Source: Paracoccaceae bacterium (GTDB lineage: Bacteria > Pseudomonadota > Alphaproteobacteria > Rhodobacterales > Rhodobacteraceae). Taken from it: a DNA stretch of 61,620 nt. Location of the stretch: contig JANQRE010000021.1 in assembly GCA_028284705.1 (NCBI GenBank), positions 1-61,620 on the forward strand, read 5' to 3'. Shown one piece after another: positions 1 through 7,986 of this stretch. The position numbers were made by a program, and so were the translations under genes. Below the pieces are notes generated by a model. That model was not told the DNA's origin, did no database searches, and saw only the letters and a program-made list of their open reading frames with translations. Each line of letters begins with the position of its first letter. The stretch's first letter is position 1.

Positions 1-12
1 CTCACGACACCT

Positions 13-99
13 GCCCAGGTGGCGGAACTGGTAGACGCGCTAGCTTCAGGTGCTAGTGTCCGTATGGACGTGGAGGTTCGAGTCCTCTCCTGGGCACCA
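13..99 (+). tRNA. tRNA-Leu (anticodon CAG)
   Basis: An 87-nt class II tRNA can be folded by eye. The 7-bp acceptor stem GCCCAGG (13-19) pairs with CCTGGGC (89-95), with discriminator A96 and an encoded CCA at 97-99. The anticodon stem CTAGC/GCTAG (40-44/52-56) closes the loop TTCAGGT, with anticodon CAG at 47-49, which reads the leucine codon CUG. A long variable arm follows and then a T arm containing GTTCGAGTC. The long variable arm is expected for leucine tRNAs. It lies just upstream of rnd on the same strand. Confidence 0.97.
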
Positions 100-128
100 T
101 CCCCTCCGCTAGAGTTAGGGGACCTCGA

Positions 129-740
129 ATGACCAACCATCTTTATCAACGCGATCTGCCCGATGGGCTAGACCTCGGCCCGGTTGTTGCCATCGATTGC
201 GAGACGATGGGCCTGAATCCGCATCGCGACAGGCTCTGCGTCGTGCAGATGTCAGGCGGCGACGGTGAGGCGCATCTGGTGCAGGTCGAAAAAGGTCAGA
301 CTGAGGCGCCGAACCTTACGGCAATGCTCGCCAATCCGGATATACTGAAACTGTTTCACTTCGGACGCTTCGATATCGCGGCTTTGGAAAACGCGTTCGG
401 CGTTACCACTGCGCCCGTCTATTGCACGAAAATCGCGTCAAAACTCGTCCGCACCTATACGGATCGTCACGGACTTAAATACCTCCTTCAAGAGTTGCTG
501 GATGTCGATATCTCCAAGCAGCAGCAATCCAGCGATTGGGGCGCAGCAGACCTGAGTAAGGCGCAGTTCGACTACGCGGCTTCGGACGTTCTCCACCTCC
601 ACAAGCTGCGAGAGGAACTCGACAAGCGCCTGGCCCGAGAGGGCCGCACCGAGATGGCGCAGGCCTGTTTCGACTTCCTACCGATGCGCGCTCGGCTGGA
701 TCTCGCCGGGTGGCCTGAAATTGACATATTCGCCCACTAA
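129..740 (+). CDS. rnd: Ribonuclease D (short form)
   Basis: This 203-residue protein is a DEDDy-family 3'-5' exoribonuclease involved in tRNA 3' maturation and RNA turnover. The catalytic acidic residues are visible: D23 and E25 in AIDCETMGL, D82 in FHFGRFD, and Y149 with D153 in YAASDVLHL. It contains only the exonuclease domain and lacks the C-terminal HRDC domains of the E. coli enzyme (about 375 residues); this short form is common in alphaproteobacteria. It follows a tRNA-Leu gene by 29 nt, so it may partly share its transcription, and it precedes the kdsD-lpt operon. Confidence 0.93.
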   Translation: MTNHLYQRDLPDGLDLGPVVAIDCETMGLNPHRDRLCVVQMSGGDGEAHLVQVEKGQTEAPNLTAMLANPDILKLFHFGRFDIAALENAFGVTTAPVYCTKIASKLVRTYTDRHGLKYLLQELLDVDISKQQQSSDWGAADLSKAQFDYAASDVLHLHKLREELDKRLAREGRTEMAQACFDFLPMRARLDLAGWPEIDIFAH

Positions 741-761
741 GTAAGGGGGATGTTGAAGCGC

Positions 762-1724
762 ATGGCACATGACACATTCCTCAAAGCTGCCCGCCGCGTC
801 GTGAAGGTGGAGGCAGCGGCCTTGACGGCGTTGGCCGACAGTCTGGATGAGAGTTTCGCCGAGGCTATCGATCTGATCCTCGCCGCGAAGGGTCGGGTGA
901 TTGTCTCAGGTATGGGAAAGTCGGGTCATGTCGCGCGCAAGATTGCAGCGACATTTGCGTCCACCGGCACGCCCGCACATTTCGTGCATCCGGCAGAAGC
1001 GAGCCACGGTGACCTCGGCATGATGGCCCAAGGCGACGTCGCGCTGGTATTGTCTAATTCCGGCGAGACACCTGAACTCGCCGACGTGATCGCCTATACG
1101 CGCCGTTTCAATATCCCGATGATCGGGATCGCTGGCCGTGCCAACAGCACGCTTCTATCCCAGGCAGACGTGGCACTTCTCCTACCGAAGGCCGACGAAG
1201 CCTGTGGAACCGGGATCGTGCCCACAACCTCAACGACGATGACTCTCGCCTTGGGAGATGCCCTCGCGATTGCACTGATGGAGCGCCGCGAGTTCACGCC
1301 GGAGCATTTCCGTGAGTTTCACCCGGGCGGCAAGCTTGGCGCGCGGCTCTCAAGCGTCGGCGATCTCATGCATGGCGGCGAGGAAGTGCCGACAATCCCC
1401 AGTGGGACTCCGATGACCGAAGCGCTCCTGACAATGAGCCAAAAGGGCTTCGGGGTCGTCGGCGTTCTGAATGGCGATGGAGAGTTGGCCGGTATCGTCA
1501 CCGATGGCGACTTGCGTCGGCACATGGACGGCCTTTTGGAGATGGATGCCGACAGCGTCATGACGCCGGACCCGCAGACCATCCACGACACAGCTCTTGC
1601 CGAACAAGCCGTCGGGGTGATGAACGGGCACAAGATCACCTGTCTCTTTGTCACCAAGCCTGACAGCCGCGTGCCGATTGGCATCCTGCACATCCATGAC
1701 TGTCTGCGGGCCGGGGTGGCGTGA
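762..1724 (+). CDS. kdsD: Arabinose-5-phosphate isomerase (KpsF/GutQ family)
   Basis: It interconverts ribulose-5-phosphate and arabinose-5-phosphate, the first committed step to Kdo for lipopolysaccharide or capsule. An N-terminal SIS sugar-isomerase domain (about residues 30-165; GMGKSGHVARK and SNSGET are visible) is followed by two CBS domains (about 200-320). The open frame begins with an ATG at 750, but the purine-rich run at 741-749 abuts that codon directly, so I place the start at the ATG at 762 (320 residues), which also matches the usual N-terminus. The stop overlaps the lptC start, which suggests translational coupling. Another kind of SIS isomerase is unlikely given the lpt neighbours. 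Confidence 0.93.
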   Translation: MAHDTFLKAARRVVKVEAAALTALADSLDESFAEAIDLILAAKGRVIVSGMGKSGHVARKIAATFASTGTPAHFVHPAEASHGDLGMMAQGDVALVLSNSGETPELADVIAYTRRFNIPMIGIAGRANSTLLSQADVALLLPKADEACGTGIVPTTSTTMTLALGDALAIALMERREFTPEHFREFHPGGKLGARLSSVGDLMHGGEEVPTIPSGTPMTEALLTMSQKGFGVVGVLNGDGELAGIVTDGDLRRHMDGLLEMDADSVMTPDPQTIHDTALAEQAVGVMNGHKITCLFVTKPDSRVPIGILHIHDCLRAGVA

Positions 1725-2326
1725 GCATGGCGACGGCGGACAATAGATACTCGCGCTTTGTTCAGTTCGCGAAGATCGCCTTTCCGCTCGCCGCGCTTGT
1801 CCTGCTCTCCACGATGTTTCTGTTTTCGCGCTCACTCGACCCGACCCGGGCGATCCCGTTCGCAGATGTCGACGTCGAAAAGATCGCGCGCGAACAGAGC
1901 CTCGCATCACCGAAATTCTCCGGGGTCACGTCTGATGGATCCGAGGTCTCCATGCGCGCAGACACCGCCACGCCCGACCCGACGGATGGGCGCAAATTGT
2001 CAGCGGAAAATGTCGAGGCAAATATCGATACGCAAGAGGGTGTGGTTTACGACATCGAAGCACGTTCTGCGCTTTATGACGGCGCGGATGACTCGCTGGT
2101 CCTGACAGGCGATGTCGTCATCACAACCAACACCGGCTACCGCCTGGAGACGGAAGAGCTGCGCACAAATGTCGAAGAGACAGCACTTGAAATCCCGGTC
2201 GAAGTGCACGGGTCGGGACCAGAGACCGATATCCGCGCGGATCGGCTGGATTTGGTAATTCAGGACGGTTCGCAGGTTCTTGTTTTCAAGGGCAACGTCA
2301 AACTGATATATCAACCCAAAGAGTAG
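1721..2326 (+). CDS. lptC: LPS export ABC transporter periplasmic protein LptC
   Basis: This 201-residue bitopic inner-membrane protein of the Lpt bridge accepts LPS from LptB2FG and passes it to LptA. One N-terminal membrane helix (about residues 15-32) precedes a periplasmic beta-jellyroll of the OstA/LptC type. Assignment rests on this architecture and on its position directly before lptA and lptB. The start is GTG at 1721 (GTGA overlap with the kdsD stop) or ATG at 1727; the overlap favours GTG. Sequence conservation in LptC is low, so context carries weight. Confidence 0.88.
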   Translation: MSMATADNRYSRFVQFAKIAFPLAALVLLSTMFLFSRSLDPTRAIPFADVDVEKIAREQSLASPKFSGVTSDGSEVSMRADTATPDPTDGRKLSAENVEANIDTQEGVVYDIEARSALYDGADDSLVLTGDVVITTNTGYRLETEELRTNVEETALEIPVEVHGSGPETDIRADRLDLVIQDGSQVLVFKGNVKLIYQPKE

Positions 2327-2334
2327 GGGGTGTC

Positions 2335-2832
2335 ATGATCAAATCGCTAAAGCTGGCCGCACTTGGCCTTGTCTTGGCAAGCGCCGCCCTCGCTCAGAAC
2401 GCCACCGTTGCGTTCGGCGGTTTGAAACATGACACGACACTTCCCGTTGAGATTACCGCTGACGAGCTGACAGTCGATCAGAACACCGGCACTGCCGTGT
2501 TTATCGGCAATGTCGTCGCGGGTCAGGGGGAGATGCGCCTGACCGCGGCGCGCGTCCGCGTGCAATACGCCACCCAGAACGGTGAGCCGACCGGTCGGAT
2601 CGACCGGCTATTCGCGACAGGTGGCGTGACGCTCGTCAACGGGCCCGAAGCCGCGGAAGCGCAGGAAGCAGTCTATGCCGTATCGGACGGCGAGGTTGTG
2701 ATGACCGGCGATGTGATCCTGACCCAAGGCGCCAATGCTTTGGCCGGCGAGAAACTGACGGTTGATCTCTCCTCCGGCACGGGCCGCATGTCGGGCCGGG
2801 TCCGCACAATCTTTCAGACAGGGGGCAACTAG
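2335..2832 (+). CDS. lptA: LPS transport periplasmic protein LptA
   Basis: LptA forms the periplasmic bridge that carries LPS from LptC to LptD. The 165-residue precursor has a signal peptide (MIKSLKLAALGLVLASAALA, cleavage expected after about residue 20) and a single OstA-type domain. Visible OstA-like features are PVEITADELTVD near the start and repeated strand motifs such as VFIGNVVAGQGEMRL. A GGGGG ribosome binding site lies 8 nt after the lptC stop, and lptB begins at the base after the LptA stop. Confidence 0.9.
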   Translation: MIKSLKLAALGLVLASAALAQNATVAFGGLKHDTTLPVEITADELTVDQNTGTAVFIGNVVAGQGEMRLTAARVRVQYATQNGEPTGRIDRLFATGGVTLVNGPEAAEAQEAVYAVSDGEVVMTGDVILTQGANALAGEKLTVDLSSGTGRMSGRVRTIFQTGGN

Positions 2833-3594
2833 GTGGCTGCGAAACCCGATCTCTCTGTCCAGGACGGCGACTCAGGTCTGAAGGTTATCGGCCTGCGCAA
2901 GAACTATAAACGCCGCCCCGTCATTCGCGATGTCAGCCTTGATCTGGATCGGGGCGAAGTTGTGGCGCTTCTTGGTCCGAATGGCTCCGGCAAAACGACC
3001 TGCTTCTATTCCATCGCCGGTCTCATCACACCCGAAGCGGGCACGGTCCAGATTGACGGTCGGGACGTAACGCTGCTGCCAATGTATCGTCGTGCGAAGA
3101 TGGGGATCGGGTATCTGCCGCAAGAGATGTCGATCTTCCGGGGTCTCAGTGTCGAGGACAACATTCTCGCGATTCTCGAAATCGTCGAGCGTGACCGCAC
3201 GCGCCGCAGCGAGCGGCTGGAAGAATTGTTGGCCGAGTTTTCCATCGGCCACCTGCGCCGTGCCCCGGCGCTGTCGCTCTCCGGCGGTGAACGTCGCCGT
3301 GCCGAAATCGCCCGCTGTCTTGCAGCAGACCCGAAATACCTTTTGCTCGACGAACCGTTCGCCGGCGTCGATCCGATTGCGGTCGGCGATATCCGGTCTC
3401 TTGTGGGCGATCTGAAAAAACGCGGCATCGGCGTTCTGATCACCGACCACAATGTCCGCGAAACGCTGGAGATCGTGGACCGCGCCTATATCCTTCACGA
3501 TGGGCACGTGATGATGAGCGGCACCGCCGAGGAGGTGGTGAACGATGAGAACGTGCGCCGCGTCTATCTGGGTAAAAATTTCCGCATCTCGTGA
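2833..3594 (+). CDS. lptB: LPS export ABC transporter ATP-binding protein LptB
   Basis: This is the cytoplasmic ATPase that powers LPS extraction by LptB2FG. It has 253 residues: Walker A GPNGSGKTT (48-56), ABC signature LSGGERRR (148-155) and Walker B LLLDEPFAGVD (about 169-179). The DEPFAGVDP stretch is typical of LptB. The start is GTG at 2833, immediately after the LptA stop. LptF and LptG are not in the window and are presumably encoded elsewhere. In many alphaproteobacteria rpoN follows lptB; here a 204-bp gap leads straight to hpf. Confidence 0.96.
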   Translation: MAAKPDLSVQDGDSGLKVIGLRKNYKRRPVIRDVSLDLDRGEVVALLGPNGSGKTTCFYSIAGLITPEAGTVQIDGRDVTLLPMYRRAKMGIGYLPQEMSIFRGLSVEDNILAILEIVERDRTRRSERLEELLAEFSIGHLRRAPALSLSGGERRRAEIARCLAADPKYLLLDEPFAGVDPIAVGDIRSLVGDLKKRGIGVLITDHNVRETLEIVDRAYILHDGHVMMSGTAEEVVNDENVRRVYLGKNFRIS

Positions 3595-3615
3595 GGTTTG
3601 CGACTTTGCATCTGC

Positions 3616-3644
3616 TTGACAGACCCCCTCTCTCTGTCGCCAAA
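3616..3644 (+). promoter_or_regulatory. Possible promoter upstream of hpf
   Basis: A perfect -35 hexamer TTGACA (3616-3621) is followed after 17 nt by GCCAAA, a poor -10. A small inverted repeat GACAGA/TCTGTC (3618-3623/3633-3638) overlaps the -35. The 204-bp gap 3595-3798 has no credible gene of its own. A separate hpf-ptsN promoter is reasonable, but the -10 is weak. Confidence 0.35.
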
Positions 3645-3798
3645 TGGTGCCAATGAGTGCTCTCGCGCTACCGGGGTTGACCCGGCCGACCAACAGTATT
3701 TCAGGCTTTCGCGCGGTGACTCCCGCGAACCCTCTCTCACAAGTCCATTCTCTGGCACAGCTCTCGCGCTATGCCGTTCATCGAAACAAGGAGATTCC

Positions 3799-4368
3799 AT
3801 GCGCTATCAGATCAGTGGGAAGCAAATCGATATTGGCGAAGCTCTTCAAACCCATGTGGAGGGCGAATTGGGCGGTATCGTCGGCAAATATGCCGAACGT
3901 CCCACCGATGCCACCGTCGTCTTTTCGCGCGATGCGCATGAATTCGTCTGCGAAGCGACCGTACATCTCAGCACCGGTCTGACCACCCAAGCGAAGGCGC
4001 ATTCCCATGAGATTTATTCCGCCTTCGATCAATGCGCGGATAAGATGGAAAAGCAATTGCGCCGCTATAAGCGCAGACTGAAGGACCATCACAAGGAGCG
4101 GTCACAACCGGTTGAACTCTCGGAAGCATCCTCGTATATCCTCGCCGCAAATGGAGATGATGAAGCGGCGGAGCCCGATAGTCTCCAACCAATAATTGTT
4201 GCGGAGATGGAGACCAAAATCCCGTCGCTTTCTGTCGGCGAAGCTGTTATGCAGATGGAAATTGCGGGAGCACCAGTGCTGGTTTTTCGCAATGAGGGGA
4301 ACAAGGAAATTAACGTCGTCTACAAGCGCGACGACGGAAATGTCGGTTGGATCGACCCAACAAAATAA
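3799..4368 (+). CDS. hpf: Long-form ribosome hibernation promoting factor
   Basis: It binds the 30S decoding centre and dimerises 70S ribosomes into inactive 100S particles in stationary phase or starvation. The 189-residue protein has the N-terminal HPF/RaiA fold (MRYQISGKQIDIGEAL onward, about 1-105), a linker, and the C-terminal dimerisation domain (about 130-189, with the conserved run ending KRDDGNVGWIDP), so it is the long form. The frame extends upstream to 3598, but the ATG at 3799 has an AAGGAG site 5 nt before it and matches the family N-terminus. ptsN follows after 42 nt, the usual partnership. Confidence 0.94.
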   Translation: MRYQISGKQIDIGEALQTHVEGELGGIVGKYAERPTDATVVFSRDAHEFVCEATVHLSTGLTTQAKAHSHEIYSAFDQCADKMEKQLRRYKRRLKDHHKERSQPVELSEASSYILAANGDDEAAEPDSLQPIIVAEMETKIPSLSVGEAVMQMEIAGAPVLVFRNEGNKEINVVYKRDDGNVGWIDPTK

Positions 4369-4378
4369 CCTAGGCCAT

Positions 4379-4394
4379 GCCGTGACATCACGGC
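4379..4394 (+). other. Perfect 6-bp palindrome between hpf and ptsN
   Basis: GCCGTG (4379-4384), loop ACAT, CACGGC (4389-4394), 16 nt before the ptsN start. It has no T-tract, so it is not a standard terminator. It could be a small mRNA hairpin or processing site; the function is unknown. Confidence 0.3.
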
Positions 4395-4410
4395 GATCAG
4401 AGAAGCGAAG

Positions 4411-4875
4411 ATGGATATTCTGACCCTCCTCAAACCCGAGGCAACAAAGAGTATTTCAACGGCGTCGAGCAAGAAGCGCCTGTTTCAGGAAATCGCAGAT
4501 ATCGCCGGCACGAGTTATGGTCTCGATACCTCTGTGACCTTCACCGCCCTTCAGGATCGCGAGAACCTTGGTCCAACCGGCGTCGGTCATGGTGTGGCTC
4601 TGCCTCACGCCCGTCTCGAGAACCTTGAAGAAGTCGTCGGCATCTTTCTGCGTCTCGAAAAGCCGCTGGATTTTGAGTCTTCTGACAAACAACCTGTCGA
4701 TCTGTTCTTCGCGCTTTTCGCGCCTGTCGACGCCGGTGTTGAACACCTCAAGGCGTTGGCCTTGGTGTCTCGAACGATGCGTGACGCAGATGTCTGCGAA
4801 AAGTTACGCGCGAATAACGAGGCGGCAGCGCTTTATGCGATTCTGACCGAAGGCCCAGCCTCTCAGGCGGCCTGA
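4411..4875 (+). CDS. ptsN: Nitrogen PTS component EIIA-Ntr
   Basis: PtsN is the terminal phosphoacceptor of the PTS-Ntr chain (PtsP-NPr-PtsN), a regulatory rather than sugar-transporting phosphorelay tied to potassium, nitrogen and envelope control. It has 154 residues in a single EIIA type-2 domain. The phosphorylatable histidine is H66 in GVALPHARL, preceded by the NLGPTGVGHG loop. The 3' end overlaps the convergent sulfotransferase gene by 13 nt (4863-4875), so the two transcripts meet tail to tail with no room for a separate terminator. Confidence 0.95.
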   Translation: MDILTLLKPEATKSISTASSKKRLFQEIADIAGTSYGLDTSVTFTALQDRENLGPTGVGHGVALPHARLENLEEVVGIFLRLEKPLDFESSDKQPVDLFFALFAPVDAGVEHLKALALVSRTMRDADVCEKLRANNEAAALYAILTEGPASQAA

Positions 4876-6287
4876 GACGGCCAGTCCTCAAATCCGAAAC
4901 TGATGTAGTCTTTGCGGTAGGCCGCAAAGCACAGCTTTTCCAGATCGGCGTCGTAAATCTCTGACAGGGTGAAGGGCGTATCCTCCGCCTCCTCAGGAAT
5001 GTCCTTTGCGTCGATCCCATAACGCTGCGCCAAAGCGGCTAGGTGATCCGCGACCTCGTTCTCGCGCAACACCATGTCTGGGACCGCGACACCACAGGCG
5101 CCCTCAAGCAGTGCCGATTGCGTCGCCCAGGCAGCGTCGATGCGCACACTGGTCTGTTCCGCCAGATTGCCTTTGAGGAATGTTAGGAAATTCGCAAACG
5201 CACCCCGGTGTTCGAGCTTCGTGTACTGGTCAATCTCATTGGGGTTTGGCACCGCCACGCCATATCGATTGCGCAAGATTTTTCGCACGTCGGTATAGTT
5301 GTCATTCTTCTTCGGCACGATGTGGCGACAGAAAACAGCGTGCGCCCGCGCCAAGGGATGGCGCAGCACCGTGAAGGAACGGTGGTCTCGGTTCTGTCGT
5401 TTCCACTGTCTCAACTGCTTCTGCGACAAACCTGTCGTGGTTCCACCAGACCCGAGCCCGTCCAGCCAAGTCACAATACTGTCCTGCCGCGCGCCACGGA
5501 TCGGGATGAACAAAAGCGGTGCCCCGTTCGCTAGCACAAATCCCGGTACGCCCGGACCTCGACGAGGTTCGAAATTCGGCGTGCGACTCAGGCCGAAATG
5601 ATCCAGCGAGGAGAGCTGCGCCTGCATCTCCTCGTAATTCGTCACTTTCTCTTCCAGCGAAGATGGGTTCTGGCGTTTGGTCGATTTCGAAACCGCGCCG
5701 ATCTGATGGGTGCTGCCTAGCCATTTCGCCAAGCCGTTGATTACCGCGACGTTCTGAATGTCGTCGTAGCCGATATAAAACGCCGTCTGTCCGCTGGTCT
5801 GTAGCCCGGTCAGAATGTCCAGCTGGAAATCCTGTTTCGCTTCCAAATGGGTGCGGAACTCCTTGTCATCGAAAGTCACGGTCGCTGCGCGGCGCTGCTT
5901 CATGTCTGACAGTTTCCACTGCCCGGTCTGCGCCGCAATTTTCAGCGACACGTAGCTGTCCAGCGGATTGCGCGTGAGGATAATTTTCGCGCAATCCGGG
6001 TCGGCCAGAACCTTCGCCATCACCCGTGGGTCGTGGTCGTTGAAGAACCGGAACCCCGGCAAACCATCGGTATGCTCGATCATCTGGTCGATCAGGGACA
6101 GCGGCGCTTTTTCGCGCGCCCCCAGATCGACGCCGAACAACTCGGATTTGTTGTGATGGCCGACAAAATGCGGGTTATAGGCCTCGCCATAAACTGTGAG
6201 ATCGTCAAACTCGTTCAGACTTGCTTCGAGAAAATTCGACCCCGTCCGCATCTCTGCGAAGATCACGAAATACCGAAACGAAGACAT
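4863..6287 (-). CDS. Two-domain sulfotransferase family protein
   Basis: A 474-residue protein whose N-terminal half is a PAPS-dependent sulfotransferase fold: a 5'-phosphosulfate-binding segment AEMRTGSNFLE (11-21) and a 3'-phosphate-binding segment ILTRNPLDSYVSL (R106, S111/S114). Related roseobacter proteins are often labelled NodH-like. The second half (about 245-474) repeats sulfotransferase-like features (PIRGARQDSIVTWL; LRHPLARAHAVF around R309), but the expected serine is missing, so it may be a degenerate or differently specialised domain. The frame extends to 6341, but the ATG at 6287 fits the family and lies 4 nt after the upstream stop. It is the last gene of the glycosyltransferase operon, so a sulfated glycan is the likely product; the acceptor is unknown. 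Confidence 0.8.
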   Translation of the reverse strand: MSSFRYFVIFAEMRTGSNFLEASLNEFDDLTVYGEAYNPHFVGHHNKSELFGVDLGAREKAPLSLIDQMIEHTDGLPGFRFFNDHDPRVMAKVLADPDCAKIILTRNPLDSYVSLKIAAQTGQWKLSDMKQRRAATVTFDDKEFRTHLEAKQDFQLDILTGLQTSGQTAFYIGYDDIQNVAVINGLAKWLGSTHQIGAVSKSTKRQNPSSLEEKVTNYEEMQAQLSSLDHFGLSRTPNFEPRRGPGVPGFVLANGAPLLFIPIRGARQDSIVTWLDGLGSGGTTTGLSQKQLRQWKRQNRDHRSFTVLRHPLARAHAVFCRHIVPKKNDNYTDVRKILRNRYGVAVPNPNEIDQYTKLEHRGAFANFLTFLKGNLAEQTSVRIDAAWATQSALLEGACGVAVPDMVLRENEVADHLAALAQRYGIDAKDIPEEAEDTPFTLSEIYDADLEKLCFAAYRKDYISFGFEDWPSQAA

Positions 6288-6291
6288 GGGG

Positions 6292-7986
6292 CTACTTGAC
6301 CAAGTACGGGCGCTGACCGCCAGAGGTTTTTTGCGGATCATCGATCACCGGGAAGTCGCCCATCAGATGCGGGCTCATCCCCTGGTTTTTCAGGTTTTGC
6401 AGGAACTGCCCAAACCCTGAGAGGTCCGCCATCAGCGGCACTTCGGTCAGGCGCCGCCCGGCATCACCACCAAGTTCATCGAGGATTTGCTGCAGGTTTT
6501 CCATCGGGTCTTCGATGAACTCCGCGAGACTCCAGATCGAGACACGCGCCTTGGTCTGCCCGTCGCGCAACAGCTCCAGATGTCGCGCTTCGATCCGCTG
6601 AAGCTGCGCGGCCTCGCGGCGAATGTCGGCAAAATTCCGGTTGGAGTGAAACAGCGGGATCGCCCAGGCACCCGCAATGACAGACACAGTGGCGTTGCGG
6701 TCGGCCGCGATGAATTTGCCTATTTTTTGTGCATCTTTCGGGCCGAACTGAAAACACTGATGCTCCCCGCGGGTGTTCCAGATCAGGTTCGTCAGAAACG
6801 CGCCCGGGTTGTAATCCCGAAGATCGGCGCTGTCCGACAACGCGCCGTTATAGACCGTCTCGTCATTGGCGAAATGTACCCTGTCCTTGGCAAACAGATT
6901 GCCATGCACGCGATTGCCGGTGCGCCGCGCCAGCCACGGCCCAAAGTCCTCGAAGAGTTCCGCAAAACCCTGAAAAACAGAATAGCGCCCCGCCGTTTTA
7001 CCGTTCTCCCACCCTTCATTCGGATAGCGACCCTGCATATAGAGACCGGCGCGCCCTCGTGTTCGACGCTCGGTCGCGCGGCTAAACAGACGGTCGATTT
7101 TCAGCGGGTTGGGTTCGGCCATCTTGGACGGCGATTGGTCGGTGATCAGAAACTCTCGATAGAGCTTCTCGGCTTGTGGCCAAATTTTGCGCGCCACGAA
7201 ACAGTCCGACCGTCGCAGCAATTGCAGATGGTCGTCATAGAACACATGCGGTTTGCCCTGGAAATCGAACTTCGACAGGGTCAGCGAGCGGCTTTCAATT
7301 TGCGTGGAATAGAGCCTGGCCAAGGTCTGAAAGTAGCTCTCATCCGGAATCCAGACGCGTCGGAAATACCGGTCGTATTCCGCGCGTCGCGGGTCCTCCA
7401 AAATGGCCGTCAACGTCTGCCGCGTTAGGCACCACCACTGCGAGCCCAAATGTGGCACGATCCCGTCCGGGATTTTGCGCTTGAAGTTGATCCGCCGTTG
7501 AAACTCCACATAGCGATCAAACAAACGGCGGTGCTTTTTCCACGAAAACGGGAACCGCAACGTGAAGCGTTCCTGGTCGAGCCCTCCGACGGTCCAGTCC
7601 ACTTCGTCGGTCGTCACTGATTCGATGAAATCGGTCCGGGGGCGCTCATCGAGATAGCTCTGCAGCTCTGATGGTGACCGCAGCGGCATGCAGGATCCGC
7701 TGATCAGAAAAACGTGGCGCACATCGGTTTCATGTTCCAGCAACAACTCGCACGCCGATTGCGTCGCGCCGACAATCGACCAATTGCCCCACTCACAAGC
7801 ATGGCGCTTGGAAAAGCGTACATTCTGCAAATCTTCGAGCTTCGATGTCATGTGGCGGTAGTCATCGCTACCGACCCGTTGATCCACATGGATCACGACC
7901 GGTTTGCCATGCTCGGCCCAATGGCGCGCGACCTGAGCGGCACGGTCGAGCGCTTCGTGCACCAGCATGACGAACCCGACGCTCAT
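6292..7986 (-). CDS. GT14 (core-2/I-branching) glycosyltransferase with C-terminal extension
   Basis: A 564-residue protein. The N-terminal half (about 1-290) resembles GT14 beta-1,6-N-acetylglucosaminyltransferases: GFVMLVHEALDRA at the start, a WGNWSIV segment, SGSCMPLRS, GSQWWCLTR and WIPDESYFQTL, the motifs typical of that fold. The C-terminal half (about 290-564) is a separate domain, possibly DUF5927-like, with no function I can read. The start is ATG at 7986, forming an ATGA overlap with the upstream GT2 stop; a TTG at 7992 is less likely. No signal peptide is seen, so it probably works at the cytoplasmic face on a lipid-linked or protein acceptor. The actual donor and linkage are inferred only from the family. 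Confidence 0.82.
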   Translation of the reverse strand: MSVGFVMLVHEALDRAAQVARHWAEHGKPVVIHVDQRVGSDDYRHMTSKLEDLQNVRFSKRHACEWGNWSIVGATQSACELLLEHETDVRHVFLISGSCMPLRSPSELQSYLDERPRTDFIESVTTDEVDWTVGGLDQERFTLRFPFSWKKHRRLFDRYVEFQRRINFKRKIPDGIVPHLGSQWWCLTRQTLTAILEDPRRAEYDRYFRRVWIPDESYFQTLARLYSTQIESRSLTLSKFDFQGKPHVFYDDHLQLLRRSDCFVARKIWPQAEKLYREFLITDQSPSKMAEPNPLKIDRLFSRATERRTRGRAGLYMQGRYPNEGWENGKTAGRYSVFQGFAELFEDFGPWLARRTGNRVHGNLFAKDRVHFANDETVYNGALSDSADLRDYNPGAFLTNLIWNTRGEHQCFQFGPKDAQKIGKFIAADRNATVSVIAGAWAIPLFHSNRNFADIRREAAQLQRIEARHLELLRDGQTKARVSIWSLAEFIEDPMENLQQILDELGGDAGRRLTEVPLMADLSGFGQFLQNLKNQGMSPHLMGDFPVIDDPQKTSGGQRPYLVK

